This document shows, one piece after another, positions 52,312-62,979 of a stretch of DNA of 64,000 nucleotides. The translations under genes and the position numbers were made by a program. Numbering within the stretch: the stretch's first letter is position 1; each line of letters begins with the position of its first letter. The notes under the pieces were generated by a model. It had not been told where the DNA came from and ran no database searches. It saw nothing but the letters and a program-made list of their open reading frames with translations. The stretch comes from Sinimarinibacterium arenosum (GTDB lineage Bacteria; Pseudomonadota; Gammaproteobacteria; Nevskiales; Nevskiaceae), in the NCBI RefSeq assembly GCF_005047655.1, contig NZ_SUKF01000003.1:124001-188000 (forward strand). The letters run 5' to 3'.

Positions 52312-53400
52312 ATGAGAATAGTAAAGCCGACCCTCCGACGACCGCTGATTCTTGCTGTATGCGCAGTTTCCGTCGTCGTTCTGAGCGGATGCAGCAACCT
52401 GAGCTATTACGCGCAGCTGGCAAGCGGCCAGCTGGCGCTGTTGCGTGCCCGCGAGCCGATCACGCGGGTACTGGGCGACGCCGACGCCGACCCCGCGCTC
52501 AAGCAGCGCCTGCAACGGGTCAGTGCGGCGCGGCAGTGGGCCGTGCAGCACCTGGATCTGCCGGACAACGGCAGCTACACCAGTTACGCCGATCTGCAGC
52601 GACCCTATGTGGTCTGGAACGTGTTCGCCACGCCGGAGTTTTCGCTCGAGCCCGTCGAACACTGCTTTCCAATCAGTGGATGTCTGGCCTATCAGGGCTA
52701 TTACGCGCAGGCTGACGCCGAGGCACGTGCCGCCGAACTCGCTGCGCGGGGCGCCGACGTCTACGTCGGCGGCGTGCCAGCGTATTCGACGCTCGGCTGG
52801 TTCGACGATCCGGTCACCAGCACGATGATGCGATGGAACGACGCCGCGCTGATCGGGACGCTGTTCCACGAGCTGGCGCACCAGAAGCTGTACGTGCAGG
52901 ACGACACCCGCTTCAACGAGTCCTTCGCCGAATTCGTCGAGGATCAGGGGCTGCGCGAATACCTGTCCGCGCATCCGGACACCGATGCACCCGCGGCGGA
53001 CAGCCGCCATCGCTCACAGCAATTCGCCGAATTGATCGTGCACACCCGCGAGAAGCTCGAGGCGTTGTACGCCAGCGGCGTCGGTGAAAACGTCATGCGT
53101 GTGCGCAAGGCAGAGCTGTTTGCGCAGCTCCGCACGGACTATGCGCAGCTGCGCGATGATGAATGGGGTGGCGACACTCGCTACGACGCCTGGTTCGCCG
53201 ACGGCGCGCTGAACAATGCCAAGCTGCTGCCTTTCGGTCTGTATGACGAGGATCTGCCGGCATTCGCGGCGCTGTTCGAGGAGGCGGGTCGTGATTGGCC
53301 GCGTTTCTTTGCGGCTGCGGAGTCCCTCTCACGTGCGCCGGAGCAGGAGCGGCAGCAGCAGTTGCAGGCGCTACGTGTGCGCACAGCGTTTAATCGGTGA
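52312..53400 (+). CDS. putative zinc aminopeptidase lipoprotein (PF10023-like)
   Basis: A 362-residue protein with a lipobox VLSGC (Cys27). The zinc motif HELAHQ lies at residues 186-191, with a downstream acidic partner in NESFAEFVE. The segment before it (LGWFDDPVTSTMM) and YAQADAEARAAEL match the aminopeptidase family formerly DUF2265. The start is the ATG at 52312. The 3' end overlaps the convergent metallo-hydrolase gene by 11 nt. Confidence 0.88.
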   Translation: MRIVKPTLRRPLILAVCAVSVVVLSGCSNLSYYAQLASGQLALLRAREPITRVLGDADADPALKQRLQRVSAARQWAVQHLDLPDNGSYTSYADLQRPYVVWNVFATPEFSLEPVEHCFPISGCLAYQGYYAQADAEARAAELAARGADVYVGGVPAYSTLGWFDDPVTSTMMRWNDAALIGTLFHELAHQKLYVQDDTRFNESFAEFVEDQGLREYLSAHPDTDAPAADSRHRSQQFAELIVHTREKLEALYASGVGENVMRVRKAELFAQLRTDYAQLRDDEWGGDTRYDAWFADGALNNAKLLPFGLYDEDLPAFAALFEEAGRDWPRFFAAAESLSRAPEQERQQQLQALRVRTAFNR

Positions 53401-54373
53401 TCAGCGGTCGCGTTTCACCATGCTGCAGGACCCAGAAGCGTTCATGCGGAATGCCGGCCGCGTCCAATGCGCGACGCAGGCGATGCGGCGGTTCGTCCAG
53501 CGGTTCTTCGGTCAGGCGGAACGTGCCCCAGTGCATCGCCACCGACTGGCGGCTGCCGATGTCCTGATGGATTTTCACCGCCTCGTCGGGATTGACGTGC
53601 ATCGCGTGCATGAACCAGCGTGGCTCGTAGGCGCCGATCGGCAGCAGCGCCAGATCAATCGGTGCGAAGCGCGCGCCGATATCGGCGAAATCCGCCGAGT
53701 AGCCGGTATCGCCGGCGAACAGCACCCGCCGCGGCACTGGGGTTGCTGCGGACTCGACGACGAAGCCACACCACAGGGTCTTGTTGCGATCGTTGGCGCT
53801 GCGGCCTGAAAAGTGTTGCGCGGGGACGGCATGCACGCGCAGGCCGCAGACGTCCGCCGACTGCCACCAGTCCAGCTCGATCACGCGCTCGATGCGCCGG
53901 CGGCGCAGCCAAGCCTTGAGGCCCAGAGGTACGACGAACTGAAGTTTCGGATGATGTCGTGCCAGCGCGATCACGCTGGCTTCGTCCAGGTGGTCGTAGT
54001 GATCGTGTGAGATCAGCGCTATATCCAGCGACGGCAGTTCGTCGACCTTCAGTGCCGGCGGGGTGTAGCGCAACGGGCCGGCAAACTGGGTCGGCGAAGC
54101 CCGACGACTGAAGTGCGGATCGGTGATCAGATTGAGACCGGCCAGCTGCAGCAGGAAGCTCGAATGACCGATCCAGGTCAGCTGATCCTGAGTTCGATTG
54201 GTGCGCAGCTGCTCAACCGCGGGGCGATGCAGCGGAAACTGCACCTTGCGGTAAGGCTTGAGCAGGAACGACGGCAGCCAGCGTAGTGCGTCGAAACCGC
54301 CATGGCCGTCGCTGGAGTGATTGTTGCGAAAGCCGCGTGCCGTGTGATGCCGCGGCGGAGCCGAGTCAGCCAT
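53390..54373 (-). CDS. NAPE-PLD/UlaG-like metallo-hydrolase
   Basis: Metallo-beta-lactamase-fold protein. ITDPHFSRRASP, LISHDHYDHLD (zinc ligands), FAGDTGYS and AMHWGTFRLTEEP identify the NAPE-phospholipase D/RomA-like group, active on phospholipid-type or unknown substrates. From the ATG at 54373 it has 327 residues. ATGs at 54379, 54391, 54442 and 54514 are also in frame and none has a clear Shine-Dalgarno, so the start is uncertain. Confidence 0.85.
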   Translation of the reverse strand: MADSAPPRHHTARGFRNNHSSDGHGGFDALRWLPSFLLKPYRKVQFPLHRPAVEQLRTNRTQDQLTWIGHSSFLLQLAGLNLITDPHFSRRASPTQFAGPLRYTPPALKVDELPSLDIALISHDHYDHLDEASVIALARHHPKLQFVVPLGLKAWLRRRRIERVIELDWWQSADVCGLRVHAVPAQHFSGRSANDRNKTLWCGFVVESAATPVPRRVLFAGDTGYSADFADIGARFAPIDLALLPIGAYEPRWFMHAMHVNPDEAVKIHQDIGSRQSVAMHWGTFRLTEEPLDEPPHRLRRALDAAGIPHERFWVLQHGETRPLITD

Positions 54374-54526
54374 GCGCATGATCGAAAGCATGAAATATCG
54401 CCCAAGCATACTCCGCAGCGGATGCGTGGCGGCGATGCCCATGTAACGTTCAGTATTGTCATCGGCTCGGCACGCGATTTGCTCAGAAATATTGTCCTGT
54501 AACTGGACGCGCACAGGGGGTGCACG

Positions 54527-54652
54527 GTGCCGCTGTTCTATTTCGATCCGGTGACTGGCAGCAATCGCCTGAAGCGCCGCTACACCTGGGGGTTGAGCGG
54601 ATTTGCGCTCGGCGTCGGGGTCGGTGTGCTGCTGACAATGGTCGTCGTCTAG
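54527..54652 (+). CDS. candidate 41-residue single-helix membrane protein
   Basis: A GTG at 54527 opens a 42-codon frame with the Shine-Dalgarno-like AGGGGG 6 nt upstream. The product starts PLFYFDPVTGSNRLKRRY and ends with a Gly/Val/Leu helix (GFALGVGVGVLLTMVVV). This gives a positive-inside small membrane protein with the charged part in the cytosol. It ends 12 nt from the convergent response-regulator stop. No family is recognised. Support is compositional only. Confidence 0.5.
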   Translation: MPLFYFDPVTGSNRLKRRYTWGLSGFALGVGVGVLLTMVVV

Positions 54653-54664
54653 GCGGGTCCGGAC

Positions 54665-55354
54665 TCAGCCGTCGAAGGTGTAGCCGACGCCATAGATCGA
54701 GCGGATCGGTTCGCACTCGGGGCAGATCGCCTGCAGCTTGCGTCGCAGGTTCTTGACGTGACTGTCGACCGTGCGGTCGGTGACCACACGGTGATCGGCG
54801 TAGAGCTGGTCCAGCAGCTGGGCTCGCGAGTAGACCCGTCCACGCGTGGTAGCGAGCGTTTTCAGCAGACGGAACTCGACCGGTGTCAGGTCCAGTGCTT
54901 CGCCGTTGTAACTGGCGCGATGCTGTGATTCATCGATGTGCAGGCCGCTGCTGGCGGCAACGTCGTCGCGTTGTGTACGGCGCAGGATTGCACGCACGCG
55001 CGCGACGACTTCGCGCGGGCTGTACGGCTTGCAGATGTAGTCGTCGGCGCCCAGCTCCAGCCCCAGCAGGCGGTCGATCTCCTCGACGCGTGCGGTCACC
55101 ATGATGATCGGCACGTCGGTGAAGCCACGCAGTTCACGGCAGATATCCAGGCCGTCGCGCCCGGGCAGTGCCAGATCGAGCAGAATCAGCTGCGGCGGGT
55201 CGCGCCGCACCGTGGCGACCACGTCCAGACCGTCGCTGAGCCATTGCACCTCGAAGCCGGCGCCAATCAGGTAGTCGCGCAACACTGTGGCGAGCCGCGA
55301 CTCGTCCTCGACGATCAGCACGCGTGCGGTGGTGGCAACGCCGGCCATGGTCAT
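54665..55354 (-). CDS. OmpR-family response regulator (BaeR-like)
   Basis: A 229-residue regulator with a receiver domain (IVEDE, Asp60 in [29 protein letters not shown]) and a winged helix ([32 protein letters not shown]). The stretch [17 protein letters not shown] is typical of BaeR, which responds to envelope stress. Its ATG at 55354 overlaps the stop of the kinase gene by 4 nt. The divergent efflux operon is a likely target. Confidence 0.9.
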   Translation of the reverse strand: MTMAGVATTARVLIVEDESRLATVLRDYLIGAGFEVQWLSDGLDVVATVRRDPPQLILLDLALPGRDGLDICRELRGFTDVPIIMVTARVEEIDRLLGLELGADDYICKPYSPREVVARVRAILRRTQRDDVAASSGLHIDESQHRASYNGEALDLTPVEFRLLKTLATTRGRVYSRAQLLDQLYADHRVVTDRTVDSHVKNLRRKLQAICPECEPIRSIYGVGYTFDG

Positions 55355-56754
55355 GTCGGTGCTTCCAGTGGCAGCCGCAGCGAAATCCACAGGCCGCCCA
55401 AGGGAGACGGTCGGGCGTCGATCGTGCCGCCATGGGCTTCGGTGATGTTGCGGCAGATTGCCAGCCCCAGGCCGGCGCCGCTACGGTCACGCGTGCGCGC
55501 ATCGTTGACCCGATAGAAGCGTTCGAACAGCCGCGGCAGCAATGCTTCCGGCACGCCGGGCGTGGAGTCCTGAAAATCAATCTGGGCAATACCGTCCTGG
55601 CTGTGGCAGCTGATGCGCAGGCGGCCGCCTTCGGCGGTGTGGCGTGCCGAATTCTCCAGCAGATTGCTTAACAGCTGACGCAGTCGACCGTGATCTCCGC
55701 GTACGACTGGTGCCGGGGTCGGTATTGCGGCGTCGATCAGAATGCGCTTCTCCGCATAGCGTTCCTCGAAGCGACGCAACATCTCCTGTAAAAGTGCTCC
55801 GAGATCGACGGGACCCATGCGATAGGTCAGCGCGCCGGCATCGGATAAAGACAGTTCGTAGAGGTCGTCGACCAGTTTGTTCAGGGTCTCGACGCCGAGT
55901 TGCAGACCGTGGACCGCGTCGGCGTTGAGTGGGCGTACGCCGTCTTCGAGCGCTTCGAGTTCCGCGCGCAGCACAGCCAGCGGCGTGCGCAGCTCGTGCG
56001 AGATATCGGCCATGAATCCGCGTCGCATCCGTTCGTTGCGGTCCAGTGCGTGCGCGAGGCGATTGAAATCTTCGGCCAGACTGCCGATCTCGTCGCTGGA
56101 AGTGATTTCAACGCGGTTGGCATAGTCGCCGCCAGCGAGCTGATGTGTCGCCGCAGCCAGGCGCTTGATCGGCGACAGCATTGTATGCGCAAGAAGAATG
56201 GCGACACCGGCAGCCAGCAACACTGCCAGTCCGATGATGACCCAGGTTGCGGTCAGCTGCTGCTGCTGAAAGCGCAGGTCAGCTGCACCGGTCACATGCT
56301 GAATCGGAATCAGTGCAAGCCAGCCGACCGCTCGACCGTCGACCACAACGGCACGATGCAATGCGTCGTTGTCGACCTCTGTATTGCCAACGACCCATCG
56401 ATGCTGCTCGTCGAGTAGCGCCAGACGCAGGCCGAAGCCGGTCAGGTCCGAGTTGGGAAAGACCAGCGGGCGCGTGCCAGAGGACGGATCGCTCGTGGAT
56501 TCGGGTGCGGCCGGTCGCAGCAGATGGAACCAGGCGCGCGGATTGTCGCGAATGAACTCCCAGTTGCCGTGCTCGTGGTAGGCCGCTGCAAGCGCAGGCA
56601 GCAGACCCTCCATGCGCTCGACGCCCTGATCATTCAGGTACCCCAGGAATCCGCGCGAGAAATTGAAACGCGCCGCTGCACCCACCGCGATGGCGATCAG
56701 CACGCTGGTCGCGACGATGGTGACGAACAACTTGGCGGTAATGCCGAATCTCAT
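55351..56754 (-). CDS. sensor histidine kinase (BaeS-like)
   Basis: A 467-residue kinase. Membrane helices lie near residues 9-27 and 169-191, with a periplasmic sensor between. A HAMP domain ([23 protein letters not shown]) leads to the phospho-acceptor His253 ([17 protein letters not shown]). ATP-binding motifs are [14 protein letters not shown] and [12 protein letters not shown]. The motif pattern is that of BaeS, an envelope-stress sensor for drug efflux. The ATG at 56754 gives a short cytosolic lead; the open frame extends further upstream without support. Confidence 0.9.
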   Translation of the reverse strand: MRFGITAKLFVTIVATSVLIAIAVGAAARFNFSRGFLGYLNDQGVERMEGLLPALAAAYHEHGNWEFIRDNPRAWFHLLRPAAPESTSDPSSGTRPLVFPNSDLTGFGLRLALLDEQHRWVVGNTEVDNDALHRAVVVDGRAVGWLALIPIQHVTGAADLRFQQQQLTATWVIIGLAVLLAAGVAILLAHTMLSPIKRLAAATHQLAGGDYANRVEITSSDEIGSLAEDFNRLAHALDRNERMRRGFMADISHELRTPLAVLRAELEALEDGVRPLNADAVHGLQLGVETLNKLVDDLYELSLSDAGALTYRMGPVDLGALLQEMLRRFEERYAEKRILIDAAIPTPAPVVRGDHGRLRQLLSNLLENSARHTAEGGRLRISCHSQDGIAQIDFQDSTPGVPEALLPRLFERFYRVNDARTRDRSGAGLGLAICRNITEAHGGTIDARPSPLGGLWISLRLPLEAPT

Positions 56755-56911
56755 GCAGTCAGCGGCGGGTGGACGAAGGCGGCAGGCTATTTGGCGGCGA
56801 ATCGTCGGCGCTGACAAGGTGTCGCGACACGAATCCACAGTTTCTTCAAAATCGCTCCACATTCATGGCGCAGTCTGGATTGCACCTACACAGGATCCGG
56901 ACGGGCGGTTC

Positions 56912-58120
56912 ATGAAAGACAGCGTTTCCCAGATGAACACCGCGGGTCTACGTCGCCGCCGTCGCTGGCTATGGGACGTACTCGCGATCGTCGTGATTGC
57001 CATCGTGGCAGGCTGGGTCTGGAACGGTCTGCGGCCGGCACCTGAATCGCAGCAAAATACCGTCACCGTCGAGCGCGGGGATATAGAAAAGACCGTGACT
57101 GCGGTCGGTGCGCTGCAGCCCAAGGAATACGTCGACGTCGGGACTCAGGTGTCCGGGCAGCTGCAGAAAGTACATGTCGACATTGGTGACCGTGTGACCA
57201 AGGGCGATCTGATCGCCGAGATCGACCCGACGCGTTACGAGTCGACTGTGCGTAACGATCGCGCGAGCCTGCAGAGTCTGCGCGCGCAGCTGCTGCAGAA
57301 GCAGGCCGAGCGGGAACTGGCGCAGCAGCAGCTGGAACGCAATCAACGCATGTTGGCCGAGCGCGCGGTCAGTCAGGACACCGTTGACCAGTCGCGCGCG
57401 ACGGCCAAGGTGGCCAAGGCGGCGGTGGCCGCGCTGCAGGCGCAGATCGCAGCAGCAGAAGCCACGCTGGAGGGCAATCTGGCCAATCTCGGCTACACCA
57501 AGATCTACGCGCCGATGGACGGGACCGTGGTGTCTCAGACCAGCCTGGAAGGGCAGACCGTCAACGCCACGCAGTCGGCGCCGGTGATCGTGCAAGTGGC
57601 GAATCTCGATGTGATGACAGTATGGGCGCAGGTCGCCGAAGCCGATGTCAACAAGATCAAGCCGGAGATGGCAGCGTATTTCACGACCCTGGGCAATTCC
57701 GGGCGGCGCTGGCGCGGCACGGTGCGGCAAGTACAGCCGACACCGGAGACCGAGAACAACGTCGTTCTGTACAACGTCTTGATCGACGTCGACAACGCAG
57801 AACAGCTGTTGCTGCCGTCGATGACAGTGCAGGTGTTTTTCGTGCTCGGGCAAGCCCATGACGTGCCGCTGGTGGCGCTCAGTGCGCTGACGGCCGATCC
57901 GTCCGCGGGTCCCGACATGTTTCGCGCGACGGTGCTGACCGAGCAGGGGGTGGTGCCGCGACAGGTCCAGGTCGGTGTGACCAACCGCGCCACGGCGCAG
58001 GTCGTGTCGGGGCTGGAGGTAGGCGATCGGGTCGTGGTCGACACGTCCGTGGCGACGTCCGCTGAGTCCGCTGCGGGTCAGCGCAACGGCACGCGCCGGC
58101 CGATGATGCCGCACCTGTGA
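56912..58120 (+). CDS. macA: MacA-like periplasmic adaptor
   Basis: A 402-residue membrane-fusion protein. One membrane helix (residues about 22-40), then the lipoyl half-domain (VDVGTQVSGQLQKVHVDIGD), a coiled-coil hairpin (residues about 110-200, rich in Q, A, E and L), the second lipoyl half (YTKIYAPMDGTVVSQTSLEGQTV) and beta-barrel/membrane-proximal domains. This matches MacA, which stimulates MacB ATPase and bridges to TolC. The ATG at 56912 is the best start; Met8 at 56933 is possible. Confidence 0.92.
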   Translation: MKDSVSQMNTAGLRRRRRWLWDVLAIVVIAIVAGWVWNGLRPAPESQQNTVTVERGDIEKTVTAVGALQPKEYVDVGTQVSGQLQKVHVDIGDRVTKGDLIAEIDPTRYESTVRNDRASLQSLRAQLLQKQAERELAQQQLERNQRMLAERAVSQDTVDQSRATAKVAKAAVAALQAQIAAAEATLEGNLANLGYTKIYAPMDGTVVSQTSLEGQTVNATQSAPVIVQVANLDVMTVWAQVAEADVNKIKPEMAAYFTTLGNSGRRWRGTVRQVQPTPETENNVVLYNVLIDVDNAEQLLLPSMTVQVFFVLGQAHDVPLVALSALTADPSAGPDMFRATVLTEQGVVPRQVQVGVTNRATAQVVSGLEVGDRVVVDTSVATSAESAAGQRNGTRRPMMPHL

Positions 58121-60087
58121 GCGATCGAGCGATGACCGCTACTCCCAGTGCACACGATCAGCCGCTGATCAGTCTGCGCAATGTCAGCAAGGTCTATCCG
58201 AACGGAGAGACCGAGGTGCGCGCGCTGGATCATGTCAACCTCGAGATCCGTGCGGGCGAATTCGTGTCGATCATCGGGCAGTCCGGTTCGGGTAAGTCGA
58301 CCCTGATGAACATCATCGGCTGTCTCGACCGGCCCAGTCATGGGCACTACTGCGTGCGCGGCGCCGATGTCGCGCAGCTTGCGCCCGACGACCTTGCGGC
58401 AATGCGCAGGGACACTTTCGGTTTCGTGTTCCAGCGCTACAACCTGTTGGCATCGGTCAGCGCTGCCGAGAACGTCGAGCTGCCCGCGATTTACGCCGGG
58501 CGCGGCAAGCGCGAACGGCTCGAGCGGGCGAAGCAGCTGCTGGCACAGCTGGGGCTGGGCGATCGCAGCGAACACAAGCCCAATCAGTTGTCCGGCGGAC
58601 AGCAGCAACGCGTGTCGATCGCGCGCGCGCTGATGAATGGCGCCGAGGTGATCCTGGCGGATGAACCCACCGGCGCGCTCGACAGCCGCAGTGGTGCAGA
58701 GGTACTCGAGTTGCTGTCGGCACTGCATGCCGAAGGCCATACGATCATCCTGATCACGCACGATCCCGCGGTTGCCGCGCATGCGCGGCGCACGATCCAG
58801 CTCAAGGACGGGCAGGTGATCGAGGACACCGGCTCGGTGGCAGCAGGCGTGGATGCGGTCTATCACGCCCCCGGCGGCGCCCGACATCCGCACTGGCTGC
58901 CGGATCTGGCCGAGGCGGTGAAAATGGCGTTGCGCTCTCTGCGTGCCAATCTTTTTCGCAGTGCGCTGACGCTGCTCGGCGTCGTCATCGGCGTTGCTGC
59001 GGTGGTGACGATGCTGGCGATCGGCAACGGCAGCAAGCAGGACATCCTGCAACGCATCCAGGCCATGGGCAGCAATCTGCTGCTAGTGCGTCCCGGCGCG
59101 CCCGGGCAGCGCCCCAGCGGCGATCTGGCAACGCTGGTGCCGGAAGACGCGACAGCCGTGGTGGATCTGGACAATGTGGCCTACGTCTCGCCGGAGCGCC
59201 GCAGCAGCGCGACCTTGCGCTACGGCAGCGTTGACTATCGCACCACGGTCTACGGTGTCTGGCCCGGTTATCAGCACACCCAGGACTGGAAGCTGGCCAC
59301 GGGCAGCTTCATCAATCAGGACGACGTCGACGGCTACGCTGCCGTTACTGTGCTGGGCAAAACGGTTGCAGGCAATCTGTTTCCCGATGGCAGTAATCCG
59401 GTCGGACGCTATGTGCTGGTGGGCAATGTCCCCTTCGAGGTGATTGGCGTGCTGCAGCCCAAGGGGGCGAACGCCTTCGGGTCGGATATGGACGACGTTG
59501 CCCTGGTGCCGTTGTCCACGGGATTCATCCGCCTGTTCGGCAAGCGCTATCTGAGTTCGTTGAACGTCAAGATCGAATCCGCCGCACAGGCGGATACCAC
59601 GCAGGCCGCAATCGAGCGGCTACTGCTGCAACGTCATGGCACCGAGGATTTCCAGGTGCGCAGCACGACCTCGCTGATGGAGACGGTCGAGTCCACGCAG
59701 AACACCTTGACCGTGATGCTGGGCGCGGTCGCGGCGATTTCACTGCTGGTCGGCGGTATCGGTGTGATGAATATCATGCTGGTCAACGTCACCGAGCGCA
59801 CACGCGAGATCGGGCTGCGCATGGCCACTGGCGCCCGGCGCAGCAGCATTCTGCTGCAGTTCAATACCGAAGCGCTGGTGGTCTGCGGTATCGGCGGCGT
59901 CGCAGGGGTGGCGCTGGGCTTCGCCTCCGGTGCGGTGATCAAGGCATTCGGCACCAGCGTCGCGTTTACGGCGCTGCCAGCGGTCCTGGCTTTCAGTTCG
60001 GCTTTCGCCACGGGTCTGATCTTCGGGTACCTGCCGGCACGCAAGGCTGCACACATGGACCCGGTTGTGGCTCTGTCGTCCGAATGA
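58117..60087 (+). CDS. macB: MacB-like ABC efflux ATPase/permease
   Basis: A 656-residue fusion of an ABC ATPase (residues about 1-230: P-loop GQSGSGKST, signature LSGGQQQR, Walker B VILADEPTGALD) and a four-helix mechanotransmission permease with a large periplasmic domain. The conserved MNIMLVNVTERTREIGLRMA stretch lies near residue 555. MacB drives export of macrolides, lipopeptides or other compounds through the periplasm. The GTG at 58117 overlaps the macA stop (GTGA); an ATG at 58132 is an alternative. Confidence 0.93.
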   Translation: MSDRAMTATPSAHDQPLISLRNVSKVYPNGETEVRALDHVNLEIRAGEFVSIIGQSGSGKSTLMNIIGCLDRPSHGHYCVRGADVAQLAPDDLAAMRRDTFGFVFQRYNLLASVSAAENVELPAIYAGRGKRERLERAKQLLAQLGLGDRSEHKPNQLSGGQQQRVSIARALMNGAEVILADEPTGALDSRSGAEVLELLSALHAEGHTIILITHDPAVAAHARRTIQLKDGQVIEDTGSVAAGVDAVYHAPGGARHPHWLPDLAEAVKMALRSLRANLFRSALTLLGVVIGVAAVVTMLAIGNGSKQDILQRIQAMGSNLLLVRPGAPGQRPSGDLATLVPEDATAVVDLDNVAYVSPERRSSATLRYGSVDYRTTVYGVWPGYQHTQDWKLATGSFINQDDVDGYAAVTVLGKTVAGNLFPDGSNPVGRYVLVGNVPFEVIGVLQPKGANAFGSDMDDVALVPLSTGFIRLFGKRYLSSLNVKIESAAQADTTQAAIERLLLQRHGTEDFQVRSTTSLMETVESTQNTLTVMLGAVAAISLLVGGIGVMNIMLVNVTERTREIGLRMATGARRSSILLQFNTEALVVCGIGGVAGVALGFASGAVIKAFGTSVAFTALPAVLAFSSAFATGLIFGYLPARKAAHMDPVVALSSE

Positions 60088-61481
60088 GGCGTTCATTGAT
60101 GAAACGAACACGATTGACTGCACCGCTGATGTTCGGGCTGTTGCCCTGGCTGGCGGCGTGCAGCCTGACGCCCAGCTATCAGATGCCCGATGCGAAACTA
60201 CCGTCGTACTGGGAGACTGTGAAGGAGGGCACGGCTCAGGTCGCGGACACGCGGTGGTGGCTGAGTTATCACAGCGACGAGCTGGATCAGCTGATGCAGC
60301 AGGCGCTTGCGGCCAATCATGATCTGGCCGCTGCGGTCAGCCGCATCGAGCAGGCGCGGGCTTCGCTGCGCAGCGCGCGTTCGGTGCTGTTGCCCAGTGC
60401 CGGCCTCAGCGCCTCGGCCTCCCATGACAGACGCCGCGCCGATGACGTCACGACGACGTCCGAAGACAGCCAGGCCGGCGTGTCGATTGCCTATGAACTG
60501 GATCTGTGGGGCGCCAACCGTGCCGCGGCCGCGGCGGCCGATGCGACGCTCGCGGCCAGTCGTTACAGCCGCGACTCGGTCGCGCTGGTCCTGCAGGCGG
60601 AAGTCGCCAGCACCTATTTTCAGCTGCTGTCGCTGCGCGATCGACTGGTCATCGCGCAGCGCAATCTCGATGCCGCGCAGGAGCTGATGCGGCTGGTGCA
60701 GGTGCGCTTCGACAACGGTGCCGCGACGGCGCTGGACGTAGCGCAGCAGCGCACGACACTGCTCGGAATCCAGGCGCAGATTCCCAGTCTGCAGCAGAGC
60801 GTGAATGAAACCCGCCACGCGCTGGCGGTGCTGCTGGGTCAAGTGCCGCAGGGCTTCGATGTTGTCGGTGCATCGCTGGCCGAGCTGAACTTGCCGACGA
60901 TCGATCCGGGCCAGCCGTCGGCACTGCTGTTGCGGCGTCCAGATATCCGCATGGCCGAGGCGCAGCTGATGGCCGCCAATGCCGACATCGGCGCCGCACG
61001 CGCGGCGCTACTGCCGAGTCTGGATCTGTCGGCGTCGGCCACGGCAACCGGCCTGATCAGCGGCGGTTCCGCCACGGTGGCGTCGCTGGCGGCGTCACTG
61101 GCGCAGACGATCTTCAGCGGCGGACGCCTGCGCGCACAGGTTGCGCTGACCGAGGCGACGCGGCAGACGCTGGCCGAAACCTATGCTCAGACCGTGCTGA
61201 CCGGCCTGCAGGAAGTCGAAGACAGCCTGTCGCTGCTGGATACCAGCCTCGAGCGCACCGACCTGTTGGCACAGACGGCGGAGCAGGCGCGCGAGGCCTA
61301 CCGGCTGGCGCGTGTGCGCTATGACGCCGGTGCGATCGATCTGCTGACCCTGCTGGACAGTCAGCGCACCCAGCTCAGCGCAGAGGACACCCTGGTGCAG
61401 GCGCAGCTGACGCAGATCAACGCCACGGCGCAGCTGGTCAAGGCGCTCGGCGGCGGGTGGTCGGACGCCGTCAGCGGGTAG
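60084..61481 (+). CDS. TolC/NodT-type outer-membrane efflux lipoprotein
   Basis: A 465-residue outer-membrane channel of the RND/ABC efflux type. A lipobox LAAC (near residue 26) and [14 protein letters not shown] identify the NodT/OprM-like subgroup. Two helical repeats ([21 protein letters not shown] and [20 protein letters not shown]) form the alpha-barrel. The start overlaps the macB stop (ATGA). It completes a full tripartite pump with the two genes upstream. Confidence 0.92.
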   Translation: MRRSLMKRTRLTAPLMFGLLPWLAACSLTPSYQMPDAKLPSYWETVKEGTAQVADTRWWLSYHSDELDQLMQQALAANHDLAAAVSRIEQARASLRSARSVLLPSAGLSASASHDRRRADDVTTTSEDSQAGVSIAYELDLWGANRAAAAAADATLAASRYSRDSVALVLQAEVASTYFQLLSLRDRLVIAQRNLDAAQELMRLVQVRFDNGAATALDVAQQRTTLLGIQAQIPSLQQSVNETRHALAVLLGQVPQGFDVVGASLAELNLPTIDPGQPSALLLRRPDIRMAEAQLMAANADIGAARAALLPSLDLSASATATGLISGGSATVASLAASLAQTIFSGGRLRAQVALTEATRQTLAETYAQTVLTGLQEVEDSLSLLDTSLERTDLLAQTAEQAREAYRLARVRYDAGAIDLLTLLDSQRTQLSAEDTLVQAQLTQINATAQLVKALGGGWSDAVSG

Positions 61482-61558
61482 CCGACGCCGCCTGGGGTTT
61501 TACTTGGATCCGCCCAAGCTACGGTATCCTTCGCGCGTTTTTCGCGATGGATACCCCG

Positions 61559-62938
61559 ATGCAGCTGCATAACACCCTGACTGGCCGCAAGGAAGCATTC
61601 GTCCCGCTCGATCCGCAGCGGGTGACGATGTACGTCTGCGGTCCGACCGTCTACAGCTACGCGCATATCGGCAACGCGCGACCCGCGGTGGTGTTCGACG
61701 TGCTGGCGCGCGTGCTGCGGCGGCGGTATCCGCAGGTGGTCTATGTCCGCAACATCACCGACATCGACGACAAGATCAACGCTGCTGCGGTGAAGGAAGG
61801 AGTCGAGATTGGCGTGATTGCGCAGCGTTACGAGAAGATCTATCTCGAGGACATGGCGGCGCTGGGCGTGCAGCCCACCGACTTCGCGCCGCGCGTGACC
61901 GAACATCTGCCGACGATCATTGCGATGATCCAGCGGCTGATCGACAGCGGGCACGCCTACGAGGCCAAGGGCCACGTGATGTTTCACACGCTGAGCTTTG
62001 ACGGCTACGGCAAGCTGTCCAAGCGTGACGAGCAGGCGCTGATGGCGGGCGCGCGCGTCGAAGTTGCGCCGTACAAGAAGCACGCCGGCGATTTCGTGCT
62101 GTGGAAACCGTCGACCGACGAGCAACCGGGCTGGGATTCGCCCTGGGGCCGCGGCCGGCCGGGCTGGCATATCGAGTGCTCGGCGATGGCCGAGGCGCTG
62201 CTTGGCGAGACCATCGACATCCATGGCGGCGGGATCGATCTGGTGTTCCCGCATCACGAAAACGAGATTGCGCAATCGACGTGCTCTCACGGCGGCAAGA
62301 CCTTTGCGCGCTACTGGCTGCACAACGGCTTTCTCAACGTCGACAGCCAGAAGATGTCGAAGTCGGTCGGCAATGTGTTGCTGGTGCATGAGCTGCTGAA
62401 GTCGCTGCCGGGCGAAGCCATGCGTCTGGTGCTGCTGACCGGCCATTACCGCCAGCCGATCGACTGGACCGATGAAGTCATCGGTGAGGCGCGCAAGAAG
62501 CTCGACCGGCTCTACGGCGCGCTGCGGGATCTGGGCGACGTTGCGCCTGCGGCCGGGGTCACCGCGCCGGAAGCCTTCATCTCCGCGCTGGAGGACGATC
62601 TGAATACGCCGATGGCGCTGGCTGAACTGTTCGAGCTGGCGCGCCGGGCCAACAAGGCGGACGATGCGGCCGAGAAGGCGCAGCTGAAGGCGCAGATGCT
62701 TGATGCCGGTCTGCTGCTGGGCCTGCTGCAGCAGGCGCCGGAGGACTGGTTCAGCTGGAGCCCGGCCGTTGACGGTGAGCGCCCCGGCGCGGAAGAGATC
62801 GAGGCCCTGCTGGCACAACGCGCCGACGCTCGCGCCAACAAGCAGTGGGCCGAATCCGACCGCATCCGCGACGAACTGAAGGCGCGCGGCGTCCTGGTCG
62901 AGGACTCGAAGGACGGTCAGCGCTGGCGGTATCTCTGA
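61559..62938 (+). CDS. cysS: cysteinyl-tRNA synthetase
   Basis: Class I synthetase charging tRNA-Cys. From the ATG at 61559 it has 459 residues, close to the family norm. The zinc/HIGH region is [16 protein letters not shown] and the KMSKS loop is KMSKSVGN. The region [14 protein letters not shown] and [18 protein letters not shown] are diagnostic. A weak -10 (TATCCT, 61525-61530) lies 28 nt upstream. An ATG at 61547 would add four residues. Confidence 0.95.
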   Translation: MQLHNTLTGRKEAFVPLDPQRVTMYVCGPTVYSYAHIGNARPAVVFDVLARVLRRRYPQVVYVRNITDIDDKINAAAVKEGVEIGVIAQRYEKIYLEDMAALGVQPTDFAPRVTEHLPTIIAMIQRLIDSGHAYEAKGHVMFHTLSFDGYGKLSKRDEQALMAGARVEVAPYKKHAGDFVLWKPSTDEQPGWDSPWGRGRPGWHIECSAMAEALLGETIDIHGGGIDLVFPHHENEIAQSTCSHGGKTFARYWLHNGFLNVDSQKMSKSVGNVLLVHELLKSLPGEAMRLVLLTGHYRQPIDWTDEVIGEARKKLDRLYGALRDLGDVAPAAGVTAPEAFISALEDDLNTPMALAELFELARRANKADDAAEKAQLKAQMLDAGLLLGLLQQAPEDWFSWSPAVDGERPGAEEIEALLAQRADARANKQWAESDRIRDELKARGVLVEDSKDGQRWRYL

Positions 62939-62979
62939 CGGTCGTGCGTGAGTGTCGGTCAAGTGCTGCCGAGCGCCGA

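Noticed and set aside
61504-61530. Promoter for cysS (TTGGAT with TATCCT)
   Set aside because: Spacing is only 15 nt and both elements are weak, so it is mentioned within the gene entry but not called as a feature.
61361-62962. Minus-strand open frame of 533 codons over cysS
   Set aside because: It is antisense to cysteinyl-tRNA synthetase; the cysS motifs make the plus strand certain.
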